From the NCBI GenBank assembly GCA_036377595.1, contig DASUYB010000056.1, forward strand, positions 1 through 64,000: a stretch of DNA of 64,000 nt, given 5' to 3'. A program made the position numbers and the translations under genes. The notes under the pieces were generated by a model. That model did no database searches and was not told where the DNA came from. It saw only the letters and a program-made list of their open reading frames with translations. Source of the DNA: Longimicrobium sp. (GTDB taxonomy: Bacteria; Gemmatimonadota; Gemmatimonadetes; Longimicrobiales; Longimicrobiaceae). Shown in pieces: positions 1 through 9,077 of the stretch. The stretch's first letter is position 1. Every line of letters begins with the position of its first letter.

Positions 1-54
1 CGTGCCTCCACAGTGCGGGCACGGCTCACTCTGCTTCGTGCGTTGGCGCGCCAT
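1..54 (-). CDS. Start of a zinc-ribbon-like protein, cut by the window edge
   Basis: Only the first 18 codons are visible: an ATG at 52-54 (minus strand) preceded by a GGAG-type ribosome binding site at about 57-66. The translation contains CPHCGG, a typical first half of a CxxC zinc-ribbon motif. The remainder lies left of the window, so no function can be given. The reading frame could be chance, but the well-placed Shine-Dalgarno sequence and the CxxC motif favour a real start. Confidence 0.45.
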   Translation of the reverse strand, partial: MARQRTKQSEPCPHCGGT

Positions 55-145
55 CTCCCTCTCCAGGCTTGGGGAAGCCAGCGAAACCCAGGCGCGAGAA
101 GCTATCTGTTCGATTCGTCCATGTCAAAGGGAGTCACTACCTATA

Positions 146-214
146 GATCCTTCGGCCTGCAAACGCTTGCACCGACGCTGGTTACAGTCTGGCCGGCCTC
201 AGGATGACGTCAGC
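146..214. repeat. Half copy of a GATCCTTCGG...CATCCTGAGG-type dispersed repeat
   Basis: This 69-bp stretch is the reverse complement, with only a handful of differences, of 35293-35361. It begins AGATCCTTCGGCCTG and ends AGGATGACGTCAGC. The same motifs form both arms of the complete palindromic copy at 36898-37096. It lies downstream of the minus-strand SpoIID gene and codes for nothing visible. Confidence 0.8.
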
Positions 215-232
215 TTTGGAATCAGCCAGCGA

Positions 233-263
233 AACGGCCCGGAGATCCGATCTCCGGGCCGTT
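233..263 (-). terminator. Hairpin terminator of the SpoIID-like gene
   Basis: Perfect 14-bp stem with a CCG loop (AACGGCCCGGAGAT / ATCTCCGGGCCGTT), about 20 bases downstream of the stop codon at 285. There is no long T-run, so it may act as an mRNA-end hairpin rather than a classical intrinsic terminator. Confidence 0.65.
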
Positions 264-284
264 CGTCTTCATCCTAACCGGTCC

Positions 285-1913
285 TCAATACCACTTCGTG
301 AGCTCGATGCCCTGGTAGTAGTGCTTGAGGATCTCGTCGTAGGCGCGGCCCTTCTCGGCCATCCCCACGGCGCCGGTCTGCGACAGGCCCACGCCGTGCC
401 CGAAGCCGCCGCCGTAGACCACGAATCCGTCCACCTCGCCCGTCTTCCGGTCCAGCACCGGCTCGATGTAGAAGAGGGTGGAGAGGAGCGACTGCAGCTG
501 GCCGCTGGTGTTGATGAACTTCAGCGACGTGCGGATGTGGTCGCGCGTGTCGGTGAAGGTGCCCGCCTCGGTCACGTACTCGATGGCGATCGCCCGGCCC
601 GACGGCCCGCGCTGGGTGACGTTGATGGCAAGCACGCGCCCCACCGGCTGCCCCGCGTAGGCGGAGATCACCTCGCTGATCTCCTCCGCCGACCACTCGA
701 AGGTCCAGCGGTGGAAGCGCGCCCAGTCGCTCTCGAAGTCACCCTCCTTCGCGTTGCGCAGCGAGGCGGCGTTGGCGTGGCTGCGGAAAACCTCCAGCGA
801 GGGCACGTGCTCGAACGCCTGGCCGCGCTCCGCGTCGGGCACGCCGCGCAGGTACGGCACCGGCGCGGAGTTGAACGCCTCCTCGTTGTCCGCCGTGTGC
901 CCGCCGGTCGTCGACGAGTAGAGCGCGGTGATCAGCTTGCCGTCGTAAGTCGCCGCGATTCCCGCGGTCTCGTCCACCGCCTGCGTGGACATCGGGTGCT
1001 CGGCCGCGTAGCCGCCGTACACCTGGTCGCTCGTGGTGGCCAGCAGGTCGTAGCCGTCGGACGCGCGCTTGCCCAGCCCGGAAAGCGCGTAGGTGCGCGC
1101 CGCCACCGCCTGCGCCTTCAGCGCCTCGAGCTCGGGGAAGACCGTCGGCCCCAGCTCGCGCGGCACCACGCCGTAGAGGTACTCCTCCATCGGCAGCTGG
1201 TTGATCCCCGCCAGCGTCCCCGCCGCGTTCACCCGCACCTCCGCCTGCCCGCGATAGACGACGCCGGCGATGGTGACGAGCCCGTCGGACGAGGTCAGGT
1301 AGACGGGATTGTTCGCGTCCACCGTCTGCGCGCCGCGCGCGACGCGGTAGACGGTGACGCCGGGGTCCGCCTTCACCACGTAGAAGGCGTCGGCGGCGGC
1401 CAGCCCCTCGGCGATCAGCTGGTTCTTGAACGCCGTCCGCGCGGCGAAGGTGTTGGCCGGCGGCGGATCGAACTTGCCGATGAACAGGCGCGTGCAGTTG
1501 GCCGCGGGGACGAACTCCGTCATCGTCGGATACCCCTTCGCCTCCGCCGCCGCCTTGCGCGTGGCGACGGCGGCGGCGCTGCCGCACATCACCTGCAGGC
1601 GATACCACGAGCGGATGACGGACTGCAGGGTGACGGTGGCCGAGCCGTTGCTCCCGCTCATCAGCAGCGCGCCGGTCACGCGGTCGCGGATCTCGTACGC
1701 CGCCGCGGCGCCGATGTCCACCGAGCCGGCGGCGGGGACGACGCCGATGCGGATGTTGCCGTTCCACGCCTGCGCGCTGACGTCGCGCAACGCGGGGCCG
1801 CCGGGCTCGCGCGGCGTGGGGCCGAGCGGATCGCGGTCGCTGCACGCCGCCAGCACCAGCGACAGCGCCAGCGCGGCCGGGGTGAGTCGTAGGGAGATGG
1901 GATTGCGTCGCAT
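285..1913 (-). CDS. SpoIID/LytB-domain lipoprotein
   Basis: About 542 residues. The ATG at 1913 is chosen because it is followed at once by a lipoprotein signal peptide with the lipobox LAAC near residue 20; a longer in-frame start at 1955 would put 14 residues before it. A SPOR-like stretch lies at about residues 90-160. The C-terminal two thirds is a SpoIID/LytB domain with EEYLYGVVPREL, ALKAQAVAARTYAL and a terminal GHGVGLSQ motif. SpoIID proteins are lytic transglycosylases acting on peptidoglycan, and in non-sporulating bacteria they serve in wall remodelling. Export to an outer or inner membrane lipoprotein position is inferred. It is a single gene with a hairpin after its stop. Confidence 0.9.
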   Translation of the reverse strand: MRRNPISLRLTPAALALSLVLAACSDRDPLGPTPREPGGPALRDVSAQAWNGNIRIGVVPAAGSVDIGAAAAYEIRDRVTGALLMSGSNGSATVTLQSVIRSWYRLQVMCGSAAAVATRKAAAEAKGYPTMTEFVPAANCTRLFIGKFDPPPANTFAARTAFKNQLIAEGLAAADAFYVVKADPGVTVYRVARGAQTVDANNPVYLTSSDGLVTIAGVVYRGQAEVRVNAAGTLAGINQLPMEEYLYGVVPRELGPTVFPELEALKAQAVAARTYALSGLGKRASDGYDLLATTSDQVYGGYAAEHPMSTQAVDETAGIAATYDGKLITALYSSTTGGHTADNEEAFNSAPVPYLRGVPDAERGQAFEHVPSLEVFRSHANAASLRNAKEGDFESDWARFHRWTFEWSAEEISEVISAYAGQPVGRVLAINVTQRGPSGRAIAIEYVTEAGTFTDTRDHIRTSLKFINTSGQLQSLLSTLFYIEPVLDRKTGEVDGFVVYGGGFGHGVGLSQTGAVGMAEKGRAYDEILKHYYQGIELTKWY

Positions 1914-2625
1914 GGGGAGCGACCTCGTCGGTGGGAAGGTTTCCGGCGACTCCACGCCGCCGCGCGCCGTGCGGCGGGGGATGCCGGACGGGCTCGGGCG
2001 GGAACGCTTGTCGTGGTCGCGTCCATCCTAAGGCACGTGGAGAGCGGCGGCAACCGTGCACCCGGCTCCCAGCGCCACGGCCGGCATCCGGACGCCAGGC
2101 GGACGCGCGCGCCCCCGCACCGATCTTCGCCGTGCCGCGCTCAGATTCTCCCGCCCCATCGCCGCCCCGGTCCACCGAGGCGGCCCCGTCCCATAGTGCG
2201 ATCCCGGAGCGGAAACGTCCGAGGGCGGCGCGACGGGTGAATCGCACGGCACGAGCGGGATCTCCACCATTTCACCCGATCGTTCCGCCGCCGGTGCGGG
2301 ATATGCCTGTGAGGCGGGACGGAGCGAATCCTCCCTCCCGCCCCGCTCCTCACGCCCGCGGCTGCACGACCACTCCTTTCAGCCGCATCCGACCACGAAT
2401 CCAGGCAAGGCCCGGTCTCCGGCGGCGCTCCCACGGCGTCCGGAACGGTGCGCCCGGCGCCTCCTCGCGTCCCGCCCTTCGACCGGGACGCTCCCACGCA
2501 ACCCGTCGCATGGAGAGACGCGTTCCTCCCCCGTTCGCGAGGAGGAGCGTGTCCCGCGGGACGCAGGAAACCCGTTCCTGGCGTCCCTTTCGTCCTCGCA
2601 TCCCGCTCGGGAGGAGGGTATCACC
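1914..2625. other. Non-coding gap between divergent genes
   Basis: About 700 bases upstream of both the SpoIID gene (minus) and the propeller gene (plus). Reading frames here are GC-rich shadows with no motif or ribosome binding site of note. The last bases before 2626 contain a strong GGGAGGAGGG Shine-Dalgarno sequence. No convincing promoter or repeat was found. Confidence 0.6.
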
Positions 2626-3708
2626 ATGGCAAACCAGCTCATCAGGCAGGGCGACACCACCGGAACCGCCATCACCCGGCTGGCCATGAGCACGCTCGGC
2701 CTCGGCTTCGTGGCCACCGCGGTCCGCACCGACGGCGGGAAGCTGAAGGTGCAGGTCTGGAAGGTGTCGGACGGCAGCGGGGGCGCGGGCGCGCAGCAGA
2801 TCGAGAACCTGGGCCACGCGTCCGGAGATGCCGTCTCCCGGGTGGCCGTGGTCACCCTCGCCCCGGACCTGTTCGTGACCGCCTCGCGCGACGGCAACGA
2901 CAAGCTGAGCCTCACCGCCTGGAAGGTCGCGCAGAACGGCAACCAGGTCACCCCGCAGGACACCGTCACGGACGTAGCGGCCGACGAGGTGGCGGTGTGC
3001 GTCGCCCGGGGACTGGTGGTCACCGCCATACGTACCGGAGGCGGGAAGCTGAAGCTGACCGCGTGGAAGGTGGCGGCCGACGGGTCGACGATCGAGCGCC
3101 GCGGCGTGGCCACCGACATCGACATCGACAAGGTGGCCGTGGTGGGCACCAAATACGGAGTGGTGACCGCGGTCCGCAAAGCGGGCGGCGACCTGGGGGT
3201 GATCTCGTGGTCCGTGTCGTCCGACGGCTGGCAGGTGGAGCGGCGCGACGACGCCTCGGCGGGCGCGGTTTCGGAGGTGGTGGGCGCATACTTCACCTCG
3301 CTGGTGGACCCGGGCCTGGTGAACGAGCGGGCGGTGATCGCCACGGCCGTGCGCGACGACTCGGGCGGCCTGAAGGTGATCGACTGGTCGGTCGGGATGG
3401 ACACCACGATGACCATCCACCGGCTTTCCAGCGCCCCGGGCGGAGCGTCGGTCAGCAAGGTCGCCATCGGCCGCGTGGGCACCGCCTTCGAGACCGACCG
3501 GCTGGTGACGGGGGTGCGCGACGGCGGGGGCAACCTCGAACTGCGGACCTGGACGACGGACTCGTCGCAGCAGCTCGCGCTCGAGGACACGGCGCCGGCC
3601 GGCCCCGCCGACGAGGTGGCGCTGGCCGAGGTGTACCAGACCCACCTGGTTTCCGCCATCCGCGGCGGACAGGGCAAGCTGAAGCTGATCGGCTGGAAGC
3701 ACGGCTGA
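2626..3708 (+). CDS. Seven-repeat, probably beta-propeller, protein of unknown function
   Basis: 360 residues with no signal peptide or membrane segment. A repeat of about 45-50 residues occurs seven times. Each has a core like VVTAxRxxGGKLKLxxWKVxxDG (residues near 30-50, 85-105, 130-150, 180-200, 235-255, 290-310 and 335-355). Seven such four-stranded units fit a seven-bladed beta-propeller, which is an inference from repeat number and hydrophobic pattern. No catalytic motif is seen. The start is fixed by GGAGGAGGG about 8 bases before the ATG. A very strong hairpin follows the stop, so it is probably a single-gene transcript. I do not recognise a named family. Confidence 0.75.
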   Translation: MANQLIRQGDTTGTAITRLAMSTLGLGFVATAVRTDGGKLKVQVWKVSDGSGGAGAQQIENLGHASGDAVSRVAVVTLAPDLFVTASRDGNDKLSLTAWKVAQNGNQVTPQDTVTDVAADEVAVCVARGLVVTAIRTGGGKLKLTAWKVAADGSTIERRGVATDIDIDKVAVVGTKYGVVTAVRKAGGDLGVISWSVSSDGWQVERRDDASAGAVSEVVGAYFTSLVDPGLVNERAVIATAVRDDSGGLKVIDWSVGMDTTMTIHRLSSAPGGASVSKVAIGRVGTAFETDRLVTGVRDGGGNLELRTWTTDSSQQLALEDTAPAGPADEVALAEVYQTHLVSAIRGGQGKLKLIGWKHG

Positions 3709-3760
3709 TGGACACCGGCCGGTGGACGCTCACCCGGCCTGGAGAACGAGGGATCGATCC

Positions 3761-3799
3761 CCGGGGGCGTCCGGCCGAAGGTTGGCCGGACGCCCCCGG
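3761..3799 (+). terminator. Strong intrinsic-type hairpin after the propeller gene
   Basis: Perfect 16-bp G+C-rich stem (CCGGGGGCGTCCGGCC and its complement) with a 7-base loop, 52 bases after the stop at 3708. It separates the propeller gene from the lipoprotein gene at 3924. Confidence 0.8.
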
Positions 3800-3923
3800 A
3801 CGCTCCGCCCCACGCCGCTCCGGGACGCCGCGCCTCCATGCGCCGCGATTGCGGATGCGGGGACGCGTCCGTAACGTTGCCATTCCACGCCTGCACGCCC
3901 ACCCGTCATCCCCTCGATCGCCC

Positions 3924-4403
3924 ATGACACCGCTCCGCATCCGCCGCCGCATCTCCCTGCATCTCACCGCGCCCGTCGTGCTGGCGCTGACCGCGGCCGC
4001 GTGCGGCGGGGATGCGAAGGAGACGCGCGCGCTGGGCGAGCAGGCGCGCGCCACCGCGGTCGCCGCGCCCGCGACGGCGTCGTCTGCCGCGGCGAGCAAC
4101 CCCGACAGCACGGGCGCGGAGGTGGTGACGATCCGCGGGCTGACGGGCGGCGACCGCGCGTGCTACGTGGACCTGGAGGGCACGGGCGTGGCCAGGTCGC
4201 CGCAGGAGGCCGCGTTCGCGGTGTGCGAGCGGAAGGAGCTGGTCGGCCGGCGCGTGCGGCTGTCGCGGATGCGCACGTGGGTGCTGGCCGCGTCGTGCGA
4301 GGGCGACCCCGAGTGCGCGCGGCGCGACACGGTGGACCTCATCGTCTCCGCCGAGCCGGTGCCGGAGGGCGCCGCCCCCGCGTCGGCGCCGGGGAACCGC
4401 TGA
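3924..4403 (+). CDS. Small putative lipoprotein
   Basis: 159 residues. The N-terminus has an Arg-rich n-region, a hydrophobic stretch and the lipobox TAAAC near residues 24-28, indicating a lipoprotein. The mature part begins with a low-complexity Ala/Thr linker. It continues with a compact domain of about 85 residues containing four Cys (around CYVDLEG, AVCERKE, ASCEGDPEC), which could form disulfides outside the cytoplasm. No family is recognised. The ATG at 3924 is the only start that gives an intact signal peptide. Confidence 0.7.
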   Translation: MTPLRIRRRISLHLTAPVVLALTAAACGGDAKETRALGEQARATAVAAPATASSAAASNPDSTGAEVVTIRGLTGGDRACYVDLEGTGVARSPQEAAFAVCERKELVGRRVRLSRMRTWVLAASCEGDPECARRDTVDLIVSAEPVPEGAAPASAPGNR

Positions 4404-4452
4404 CGGTCGCCCCGGAGGGTGTTGCTGAACCTGCAGGACGCGCTCATCGCCT

Positions 4453-4640
4453 GTCATCCTGAGGGCGCGGAGTACCGCCTGTGGCGTCCACGAAGAACTC
4501 TGCGCGCCCGAAGGATCTTGCATGGCGGGACGGATATCCGCTCGAGCGAGCAGGTCCGTGCGAAAAGCGAGTAGATCCTTCGGTCGGCGCCAACGTTCGG
4601 TGCGGACGCGAATCCGGCGCGGCGCCGCCCTCAGGATGAC
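4453..4640. repeat. Family A palindromic intergenic element
   Basis: A 188-bp element that opens with GTCATCCTGAGGGCG, has CGAAGGATCTTGC in the first half and GATCCTTCGGTCGGCGC in the second, and closes with CCTCAGGATGAC. The ends are inverted repeats, so the RNA would fold back along its length. Related copies lie at 12272-12472 and 57463-57662. It has no open frame of its own. Confidence 0.85.
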
Positions 4641-4690
4641 ACCAGAGTGTCCCGGGACCTCGGTCTGGCAACACACTCCAGGAGATGGTG

Positions 4691-5185
4691 ATGCGATACG
4701 TGATGAAGCAGCGGCTACTGTCGTTCGGCGACGACTTCCACGTGCGAGACGAGCACGGCCGCGACGTGTTCTTCGTGGACGGGAAGGCGTTCAGCCTGGG
4801 CAACCAGCTGTCGTTCAAGGACATGCAGGGGAACGAGCTGGCGTACATCAGGCAGAAGCTGCTCTCCTGGGGCCCCACCTACGAGATCCATCGCAACGGG
4901 CAGCTGGCCGCGGTGGTGAAGAAGCAGCTCTTCTCCTTCTTCCACCACAAGTTCACGGTCGACGTGCCCGGGCCCGACGACCTGGAGGCCGAGGGCGACT
5001 TCTTCGACCACGAGTACACCTTCCGGCGCGGCGGGCGCACGGTGGCCACGGTGTCGATGAAGTGGTTCAGCTTCGGCGACACCTACGGCATCGAGGTGGC
5101 CGAGGGCGAGGACGACGTGCTCATCCTCGCGAGCGCGGTGGTGATCGACCAGATCTGCCATTCCGGCGACGACAAACGGCATTGA
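4691..5185 (+). CDS. LURP-one-related / scramblase-like beta-barrel protein
   Basis: 164 residues. It opens with MRYVMKQRLLSFGDDF and carries the family's pattern of hydrophobic-aromatic strands (FFVDGKAF, LLSWGPTYEI, KWFSFGDTYGIEV). LURP-one-like proteins share the Tubby/scramblase 12-stranded barrel around a central helix, and bacterial members are uncharacterised. The ATG at 4691 is preferred over the one at 4685 because GGAG ends at 4684, giving a 6-base spacing. It lies right after a family A repeat. The family assignment rests on recognised sequence pattern, not on a search. Confidence 0.8.
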   Translation: MRYVMKQRLLSFGDDFHVRDEHGRDVFFVDGKAFSLGNQLSFKDMQGNELAYIRQKLLSWGPTYEIHRNGQLAAVVKKQLFSFFHHKFTVDVPGPDDLEAEGDFFDHEYTFRRGGRTVATVSMKWFSFGDTYGIEVAEGEDDVLILASAVVIDQICHSGDDKRH

Positions 5186-5303
5186 CCCGGCGCGGACGCG
5201 GATAGCTATTTGCTGGTGCGGGTCTCACCGGCCCGGCCGCCGCGCGACGGCGGCCGCGGCCCCTCGCCTTCCGGCACACCCTGGCGACTGCGGGGACCGT
5301 CAC

Positions 5304-7379
5304 GTGGAAGCAGACCGGCCGGACACGGAGCAGGCCGCGCGGGACGACGTCTCCGCGCCCCGGGACGCCGGCCACGCGAGGGACCGGGCGGCGCGGCGCA
5401 CGGCCGAGCACGAGCGCGACGCCGCCCGGGCCAGCCGCGACCGCTTCTCGTTCCTGGCCGAGGTCAGCCGCTGCCTGGCCGACTCGCTCGACTACGAGAC
5501 CACGCTGACCACGGTGGCGGGGATGTCGCTTCCCTACCTCGACGCGTGGTGCATCGTGGACGTGCTGACGCCCGAGGGCGAGCTGCGGCGCCTGGCCGTG
5601 CTGCACCCCGACGCCGCCAAGCAGGAGATCGCGCGCGAGCTGCACCTGCGTTATCCCCCGCGCGCCGGCGACCTGATCGGCGCGCCGCGGGTGATCCGCA
5701 CCGGGCGGCCGGAGATGGTGTTCGACGTGCCCGACGCGGCGCTGGTGGCCCTGGCGCACGACGACCATCACCGGGCGCTCCTGCGCGCGCTGGGGATCCG
5801 CTCGTACGTGATCGTGCCGATGGTGGCGCGCGGCCGCGTGCTGGGCGCCATGACCTTCGTGACCGCCGAGACGCAGCGGCGCTTCGGCGACATCGACGTG
5901 GTGATGGCCGAGGACCTGGCGCGCCGCGCCGCCATGGCGGTGGACAACGCGCACCTGCACGCCCAGGCGATCGAGGCCCGCGACGCCGCCGAGACCGCCG
6001 CGGCCGACGCCGAGGCCGCGCTGGAGGAGGCGCTCCAGGCCGAGGAGCAGCTGCGCGAGGCGCGCGACGTGGCCGAGGAGGCGCTGAAGGCCCGCGACGT
6101 CTTCGTGGCCACCATGACGCACGAGGTGCAGACCCCGCTGAACGCCATCATCGGCTACCTGCAGCTGCTGGAGATGGATATCAGCGGCACGCTGGGCGAG
6201 ATGCAGCGCTCCTACGTCACCCGCGCCCAGGAGAGCAGCCGCCACCTGCTGCGGCTGGTGGGCGACGTGCTCGACTTCTCCAGGACCGAGGCCGCGGGGA
6301 TGGTGGTGGCCCGCGACGAGGTGCGCGCGGCCGAAACCGCGCGGAGCGCGCTGTCGCTGGTGCGGCCGCAGGCCGCAGGCCGGCTGCTGACGCTGGTGGA
6401 CCTGACCGCCGACGCCGGCGACCTGCGCTACCTGGGCGACGAGTACCGGGTGAGGCAGATCCTGGTGAACCTGCTGTCCAACGCCATCAAGTTCACGCCC
6501 CCCGGCGGGCGCGTGACGCTGGAGTGCCGCGCCGAGGGCGGCGAGGACGGCGGCGCGTGGCTGTGCTTCCGGGTGAGCGACACCGGCGCGGGCGTGAGCC
6601 CCGAAGACGCCGAGCGGATCTTCCAGCCTTTCGTGCAGGGCGAGGCCGGGCTCACCCGGCCGCACGGCGGCACCGGGCTGGGGCTGCCCATCAGCCGCCG
6701 CCTCGCGCGGATGATGGGGGGCGAGGTGACGGTGGAGGGGCACGGCGCCGAGGGCGGCGGCGGCGCCGTCTTCACCCTGCGCCTGCCCGCGGCCGGTGCG
6801 CCCGCGCCCGGCGCGCGCGGCGAAGGCGCGGACGCACGGGCGGAGCCGTCGCCCGCCGGACGCGCGCCGGCCGGGTCCGAAGCGGGCACGGAAGCGCGGG
6901 CGGCCGCGCGGCAGGGGCTGGGCGCCGCGGCCGAGGCGCTCCTCCGGCAGGTGACGACCACGGTGGACGAGTTCGTGCGCCTCGCCCGCGCCGATCCGGC
7001 GCTGGCGATCGGGCCGGAGATGACCGACGTGGACGTATCGGACCACCTGGGCACGCTGGTGATCGACGTGGCCAACTCGCTGGCGGTGCTGGGCGGCGCC
7101 GCCGGCGAGCCCACCGAGCTGCTGGCCGACGGGAGCCGCATCCAGCGGCTGATCGGCGAGCTGCACGGCGCGCAGCGGCAGCGGCTGGGGTGGACGGAAG
7201 CGCAGATCGAGCGCGAGATGGAGCTGGTGCGCGCGGTCTGCATGGAGGCCATCGACCGCTCCGCCGCGGTCGACGCGCGCGCGGCCGAGGCGGGGCGTGC
7301 GGCCCTCTCGCTCCTGTTGCAGGAGCGCCTGCGCGCCTGCCTCAGCGGATTCCGCGCCTCCGCCGGCGCGTCGGCGTGA
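5304..7379 (+). CDS. Soluble GAF-domain sensor histidine kinase
   Basis: 691 residues without membrane segments. A charged N-terminus is followed by a GAF sensor domain (about 48-215), an Ala/Glu-rich coiled coil (about 220-265) and a HisKA dimer domain with the phospho-acceptor His273 in MTHEVQTPLN. A HATPase domain (about 375-495) carries the N-box LVNLLSNAIKF, DTGAG and GGTGLGLP. An unusual extension of nearly 200 residues (500-691) has no receiver or recognised domain. It begins with an Ala/Gly/Pro-rich linker and is then helical, perhaps a regulatory or partner-binding part. No response-regulator gene lies next to it, so its target is encoded elsewhere or is recruited by the extension. 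Confidence 0.9.
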   Translation: MEADRPDTEQAARDDVSAPRDAGHARDRAARRTAEHERDAARASRDRFSFLAEVSRCLADSLDYETTLTTVAGMSLPYLDAWCIVDVLTPEGELRRLAVLHPDAAKQEIARELHLRYPPRAGDLIGAPRVIRTGRPEMVFDVPDAALVALAHDDHHRALLRALGIRSYVIVPMVARGRVLGAMTFVTAETQRRFGDIDVVMAEDLARRAAMAVDNAHLHAQAIEARDAAETAAADAEAALEEALQAEEQLREARDVAEEALKARDVFVATMTHEVQTPLNAIIGYLQLLEMDISGTLGEMQRSYVTRAQESSRHLLRLVGDVLDFSRTEAAGMVVARDEVRAAETARSALSLVRPQAAGRLLTLVDLTADAGDLRYLGDEYRVRQILVNLLSNAIKFTPPGGRVTLECRAEGGEDGGAWLCFRVSDTGAGVSPEDAERIFQPFVQGEAGLTRPHGGTGLGLPISRRLARMMGGEVTVEGHGAEGGGGAVFTLRLPAAGAPAPGARGEGADARAEPSPAGRAPAGSEAGTEARAAARQGLGAAAEALLRQVTTTVDEFVRLARADPALAIGPEMTDVDVSDHLGTLVIDVANSLAVLGGAAGEPTELLADGSRIQRLIGELHGAQRQRLGWTEAQIEREMELVRAVCMEAIDRSAAVDARAAEAGRAALSLLLQERLRACLSGFRASAGASA

Positions 7380-7468
7380 GGCCCGCGCGCCCGTCCTCGC
7401 ACGCGGGCGACAGGGAGAGGCATCCGCGACTTCTCCGGGGAGTCTCCACGCCCGGCCGGGAGGTGGCC

Positions 7469-7843
7469 ATGCGGCGTCGGTCGATGGGGCGATGGATCGC
7501 GGCGGCGGTGCTGGTGGCCGGCGTCGCGTACGCGTTCCGGGGCCCGTGGGTGGAGCCGGGCCACCGGTTCACCCTCCGCCGCGGCGAGAAGGTGATGGTC
7601 GAAGGGAGCTGGCTCTCCATCCGCCTGGACGCGGTCGGCCACCACTGGTTCACCAACGGCAGCACGGAGGAGCCGTACGCGACGCTCACCGTGCGCCAGG
7701 GGTTCGGCTCGCGGCGCGAGCTCGTCGTCGGCATGCGCGGCAGCGGCGAACCGGTGGGCGCGAGCATCGTCCGCCTGGTGGAAGCCGACCCGTCGGAGTA
7801 CGACGGCGGGCCCACCGCGACGCTCGTCATCTCCCAGCGGTAG
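7469..7843 (+). CDS. Small membrane-anchored or secreted protein
   Basis: 124 residues. An Arg-rich start and the hydrophobic stretch WIAAAVLVAGVAYAF (about 9-23) act as a signal peptide or anchor. The remaining ~100 residues look like a compact beta-rich domain (RFTLRRGEKVMVEGSWL, ATLTVRQGFG, TATLVIS). The ATG at 7469 has GGGAGG 6-10 bases upstream. No family is recognised. It follows the kinase gene by 90 bases and could be co-transcribed. Confidence 0.65.
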   Translation: MRRRSMGRWIAAAVLVAGVAYAFRGPWVEPGHRFTLRRGEKVMVEGSWLSIRLDAVGHHWFTNGSTEEPYATLTVRQGFGSRRELVVGMRGSGEPVGASIVRLVEADPSEYDGGPTATLVISQR

Positions 7844-7866
7844 AATCCCCATTCCCCCTGTTTGCG

Positions 7867-8346
7867 ATGATCCGCTGGCCCGAGCGGTACCACCCCGACA
7901 ACACGCCGGTCTTCGTCACCAACGAGATCGTGTCGCCGGCGCCGGTGGAGGCGGTGTGGGCGTGGCTGGTGCGCGCGGCGCGGTGGCCCACGTGGTACGA
8001 GAACTCGGCCAACGTGGAGTTTCTCGAGGGTGATGGACCGGACCTGGCGGCGGGGACGGTCTTCCGCTGGCGCACCTTCGGCGTCACGGTGACCTCGCGC
8101 GTGGTGGAATTCGAGCCGCGCGAGCGCATCGCCTGGGACGCGAAGGGGATGGGCGTGGACGCGTACCACGCCTGGCTGCTCGAGCCGCGGGAGGATGGAA
8201 CCCGAATCCTGACCGAGGAGACGCAGCACGGCTGGCTCGCCCGCACCGGCAGCCTGCTGATGCCGCGCCGGATGGAGAAGGGCCACCAGACCTGGATCGA
8301 GGCCCTCAGCGAGAAGGCGCAGACCGGCATGCCGCCCGAGGCGTGA
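7867..8346 (+). CDS. SRPBCC-superfamily protein
   Basis: 159 residues. The sequence has the START/polyketide-cyclase pattern: a first strand then 'PAPVEAVWAWLVRAARWPTWY', a central set of strands around TVFRWRTFGVTVTSRVVEFEP and a long C-terminal helix. SRPBCC proteins bind hydrophobic ligands in a deep cavity; some are cyclases or stress proteins, so the ligand cannot be inferred. The start lies 23 bases after the preceding stop, suggesting one transcript with 7469-7843. Confidence 0.85.
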   Translation: MIRWPERYHPDNTPVFVTNEIVSPAPVEAVWAWLVRAARWPTWYENSANVEFLEGDGPDLAAGTVFRWRTFGVTVTSRVVEFEPRERIAWDAKGMGVDAYHAWLLEPREDGTRILTEETQHGWLARTGSLLMPRRMEKGHQTWIEALSEKAQTGMPPEA

Positions 8347-8558
8347 TCGCCTCCGCGCGGGCGGTTGGACGGGCGGGTGAACCCGCGGCTGGAACATTGG
8401 GAAGCCTGCTGCGCAGGCTGCGGAATCCAGCCTTCGCGCGACCGTCGACCGCCCGCGCCGCCGTCTCGTCCCGCAAGCAGGTGAAGCCTCGCGCGGTTCG
8501 CGAGGCCTGTCGGAGTTGTTGCCGCGGCTTCGGCCGCCCGTCACCCCCGCATCCGCCC

Positions 8559-9077
8559 ATGCATCCCAACGAAGCCGTGATCCGCCGGTTCTACACCGCC
8601 TTCGGGGCGCGCGACGCGGCCGGGATGGCGGCGTGCTACCATCCCGACATCCTCTTCTGCGACCCCGTGTTCGGCGAGCTGGAGGGCGCCGAGGTGGGTG
8701 CGATGTGGGCGATGCTCTGCGGGCGCGCCAAGGACCTGGAGATCGCGTTCTCCGGCGTCTCCGCGAACGACGCCGCCGGCGAGGCGCACTGGGACGCGCG
8801 CTACACCTTCACGCAGACCGGCCGGCGCGTGCTGAACCACGTCGACGCGGCGTTCGGCTTCCGCGACGGGCTGATCATCCGCCACGAGGACCTGTTCTCG
8901 TTCTGGCGCTGGGCCCGCCAGGCGCTCGGCCCCTCCGGGCTGCTGCTCGGCTGGACGCCCTTCCTGCACGCCCGCGTCCGCGCGATGGCGCGCACCGGCC
9001 TCGACGCGTACATGCGCAAGGCCGGAGAGGAAAAGACGGCCTCGCGCGGAGACGCGGAGAGCGCGGCGCCGCACTGA
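8559..9077 (+). CDS. NTF2-like / SnoaL-like domain protein
   Basis: 172 residues. The opening pattern NEAVIRRFYTAFGARDAAGMAACYHPDILFCDPVFG (shown here in part) is typical of NTF2-like proteins annotated as nuclear transport factor 2 family. These are cone-shaped dimers used as isomerases, hydrolases or ligand binders. The C-terminal tail reads TASRGDAESAAPH; it derives from a dispersed CGCGGAGACGCGGAG DNA repeat rather than from the fold. The stop codon TGA is the first three bases of the 177-bp palindromic element at 9075. Confidence 0.85.
   Translation: MHPNEAVIRRFYTAFGARDAAGMAACYHPDILFCDPVFGELEGAEVGAMWAMLCGRAKDLEIAFSGVSANDAAGEAHWDARYTFTQTGRRVLNHVDAAFGFRDGLIIRHEDLFSFWRWARQALGPSGLLLGWTPFLHARVRAMARTGLDAYMRKAGEEKTASRGDAESAAPH

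Noticed and set aside
204-1892. 562-residue plus-strand frame opposite the SpoIID-like gene
   Set aside because: Antisense shadow with biased composition. The SpoIID motifs lie on the other strand.
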